Below are positions 5,880 through 6,336 of a stretch of DNA of 6,336 nt, in pieces. The DNA lies in assembly GCA_005239945.1 (NCBI GenBank), contig SBAY01000130.1, positions 1-6,336 on the forward strand. The letters run 5' to 3'. The position numbers and the translations under genes are program-made. The notes beneath the pieces are model-generated. The model did not search any database. It was not told where the DNA came from and was given only the letters and a program-made list of their open reading frames with translations. This DNA comes from Nitrospira sp. (GTDB lineage Bacteria > UBA9089 > CG2-30-40-21 > SBAY01). The first letter of the stretch is position 1; each line of letters begins with the position of its first letter.

Positions 5880-6075
5880 GTAACCGTTCAGGTTGGTTAG
5901 GCTATAGGCTGTAGACTATTAGCTATTGAGTATTGATGACCCAAAATCTTCTCGTTTTCCATGTTTTTGAGTCGCAATCAAAACCGTGGTTATCAAATTC
6001 CCTGGATTTCATATCATCTCACCTACCTCTGCCCTACAGCCTGAATGCCTACAGTCTATCTACCTGAACGGTTAC
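5880..6075. repeat. Imperfect palindrome with 7-base periodic arms in the ompH leader (element D)
   Basis: The outer arms are a perfect 14-bp inverted repeat: GTAACCGTTCAGGT at 5880-5893 and its reverse complement at 6062-6075. AGGCTGTAG (5906-5914) is repeated inverted at 6034-6042. The left arm then runs as in-phase heptamers of the form NTAGNCT (5897-5903, 5904-5910, 5911-5917, 5918-5924) decaying into ATTGAGT (5925-5931). The right arm has GCCT/GTCT words every 7-8 bases. The interior (5940-6030) shows no ORF or known motif. The element lies between the predicted operon promoter and ompH, so it would be part of the untranslated leader. Confidence 0.8.
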
Positions 6076-6113
6076 CATTATTTGTGTATTTGCGAAATTG
6101 CCTTTTAGTCGCT

Positions 6114-6200
6114 TTAGCTCTCTAATCGCAAACAGGCTAAGGCTAATAAACATAATCTTTTTTTCTTAATCTTCCTCACCTCCAATGAATCTCTTACCAT
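6114..6200 (-). CDS. Possible 28-aa leader peptide upstream of ompH
   Basis: A short ORF of 28 codons. The ATG at 6200 is about 23 bases after the predicted transcription start, with GAGGGG (6217-6212) 11 bases upstream. The product starts MVRDSLEVRKIKKK and continues with a short hydrophobic stretch ending LLALAC, then stops after five more residues. The lysine cluster plus LALAC looks like the start of a lipoprotein signal peptide. It could be a remnant of a lost gene start, a leader peptide affecting ompH expression, or chance. It overlaps nothing else. Coding status is unproven. Confidence 0.3.
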   Translation of the reverse strand: MVRDSLEVRKIKKKRLCLLALACLRLES

Positions 6201-6245
6201 ACTTTATGTTACCCCTCTTTCATTATTAAATTTTAACATAAAGTA
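6200..6245. promoter_or_regulatory. 12-bp dyad straddling the operon promoter, candidate operator
   Basis: TACTTTATGTTA at 6200-6211 is repeated as its exact reverse complement at 6234-6245, with 22 bases between (half-site centres 34 bp apart, about three helical turns). On the minus strand one half-site lies between the -35 and -10 boxes and the other lies downstream of the start site, just before the small-ORF ATG. This layout suits a repressor site with DNA looping or two dimers. Only the downstream half is transcribed, so it is not an RNA hairpin. Confidence 0.5.
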
Positions 6246-6259
6246 GAGGGTATTGTCAA
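6230..6259 (-). promoter_or_regulatory. Sigma70-type promoter of the ompH-lpx operon
   Basis: On the minus strand there is a -35 box TTGACA (6259-6254), an 18-base spacer and a -10 box TAAAAT (6235-6230), with an A/T tract upstream of the -35 box. The predicted start is near 6223, giving an ompH leader of about 395 bases. The ATTTTTCTTGAC stretch at its upstream edge matches that at the cytidylyltransferase promoter (12 identical bases, 6255-6266 and 1713-1724). Confidence 0.7.
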
Positions 6260-6311
6260 GAAAAATTTTTTTGGAGGCATTCGGGAAATAGCGTTTTTGA
6301 AAAAGTTTAGC

Positions 6312-6336
6312 CACAAAAACACAAAGGCACTAAATT
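6312..6336. repeat. Short CACAAA-type tandem repeat at the window edge
   Basis: Three 8-base words beginning CAC lie in phase: CACAAAAA, CACAAAGG and CACTAAAT. Repeats of this kind occur between genes in various environmental bacteria. It is cut by the window end, so its extent is unknown. The region from 6267 to 6311 shows nothing I can name. Confidence 0.4.

Noticed and set aside
6215..6229. Four-codon ORF (MKEG) just after the predicted operon start
   Set aside because: No ribosome site fits upstream, and it overlaps the purine tract used by the next ATG; too short to support.

Overview
The window is a stretch of AT-rich chromosome (about 40% G+C by eye) from a Gram-negative, outer-membrane-bearing bacterium. 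The evidence is a near-complete early lipid A (Raetz pathway) block together with a periplasmic OmpH/Skp chaperone. The phylum cannot be fixed from the sequence. The proteins are diverged from proteobacterial ones, and the unusually repeat-rich gaps resemble those of uncultivated environmental lineages; that placement is only an impression.

Layout. Positions 1-208 hold an imperfect palindrome built of 7-base words. Positions 209-909 (+ strand) are a compact toxin-antitoxin-like pair with a very good sigma70-type promoter: a 68-aa putative antitoxin followed one base later by a PIN-domain VapC-like RNase. Everything else is on the minus strand. Read in the direction of transcription, from right to left, it is: a promoter with a 12-bp dyad (6200-6259), a possible 28-aa leader ORF, a leader of about 395 nt containing a second palindromic element, then ompH/skp, lpxD, lpxC, a third palindromic repeat region, fabZ and lpxA. 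After a fourth palindromic element comes a separately promoted acylneuraminate-type cytidylyltransferase gene (neuA/legF-like).

How the genes work together. LpxA, LpxC and LpxD carry out the first three steps of lipid A synthesis: O-acylation of UDP-GlcNAc, deacetylation, and N-acylation. FabZ competes with LpxA and LpxD for 3-hydroxyacyl-ACP and sends it to phospholipid synthesis, so the block sets the LPS/phospholipid balance. OmpH/Skp escorts outer-membrane proteins. Translational coupling is strong: TAATG junctions at ompH/lpxD and lpxD/lpxC, and a GTGA junction at fabZ/lpxA. bamA, the common upstream neighbour, and lpxB, a common downstream neighbour, are both absent. The cytidylyltransferase activates a nonulosonic acid for a surface glycan.

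The most unusual feature is that all four gaps longer than 100 bases carry imperfect inverted repeats whose arms are made of in-phase 7-base (or alternating 7/8-base) words. The words differ between elements. One such element runs into the 3' end of lpxC and appears to have supplied its last roughly 22 codons.
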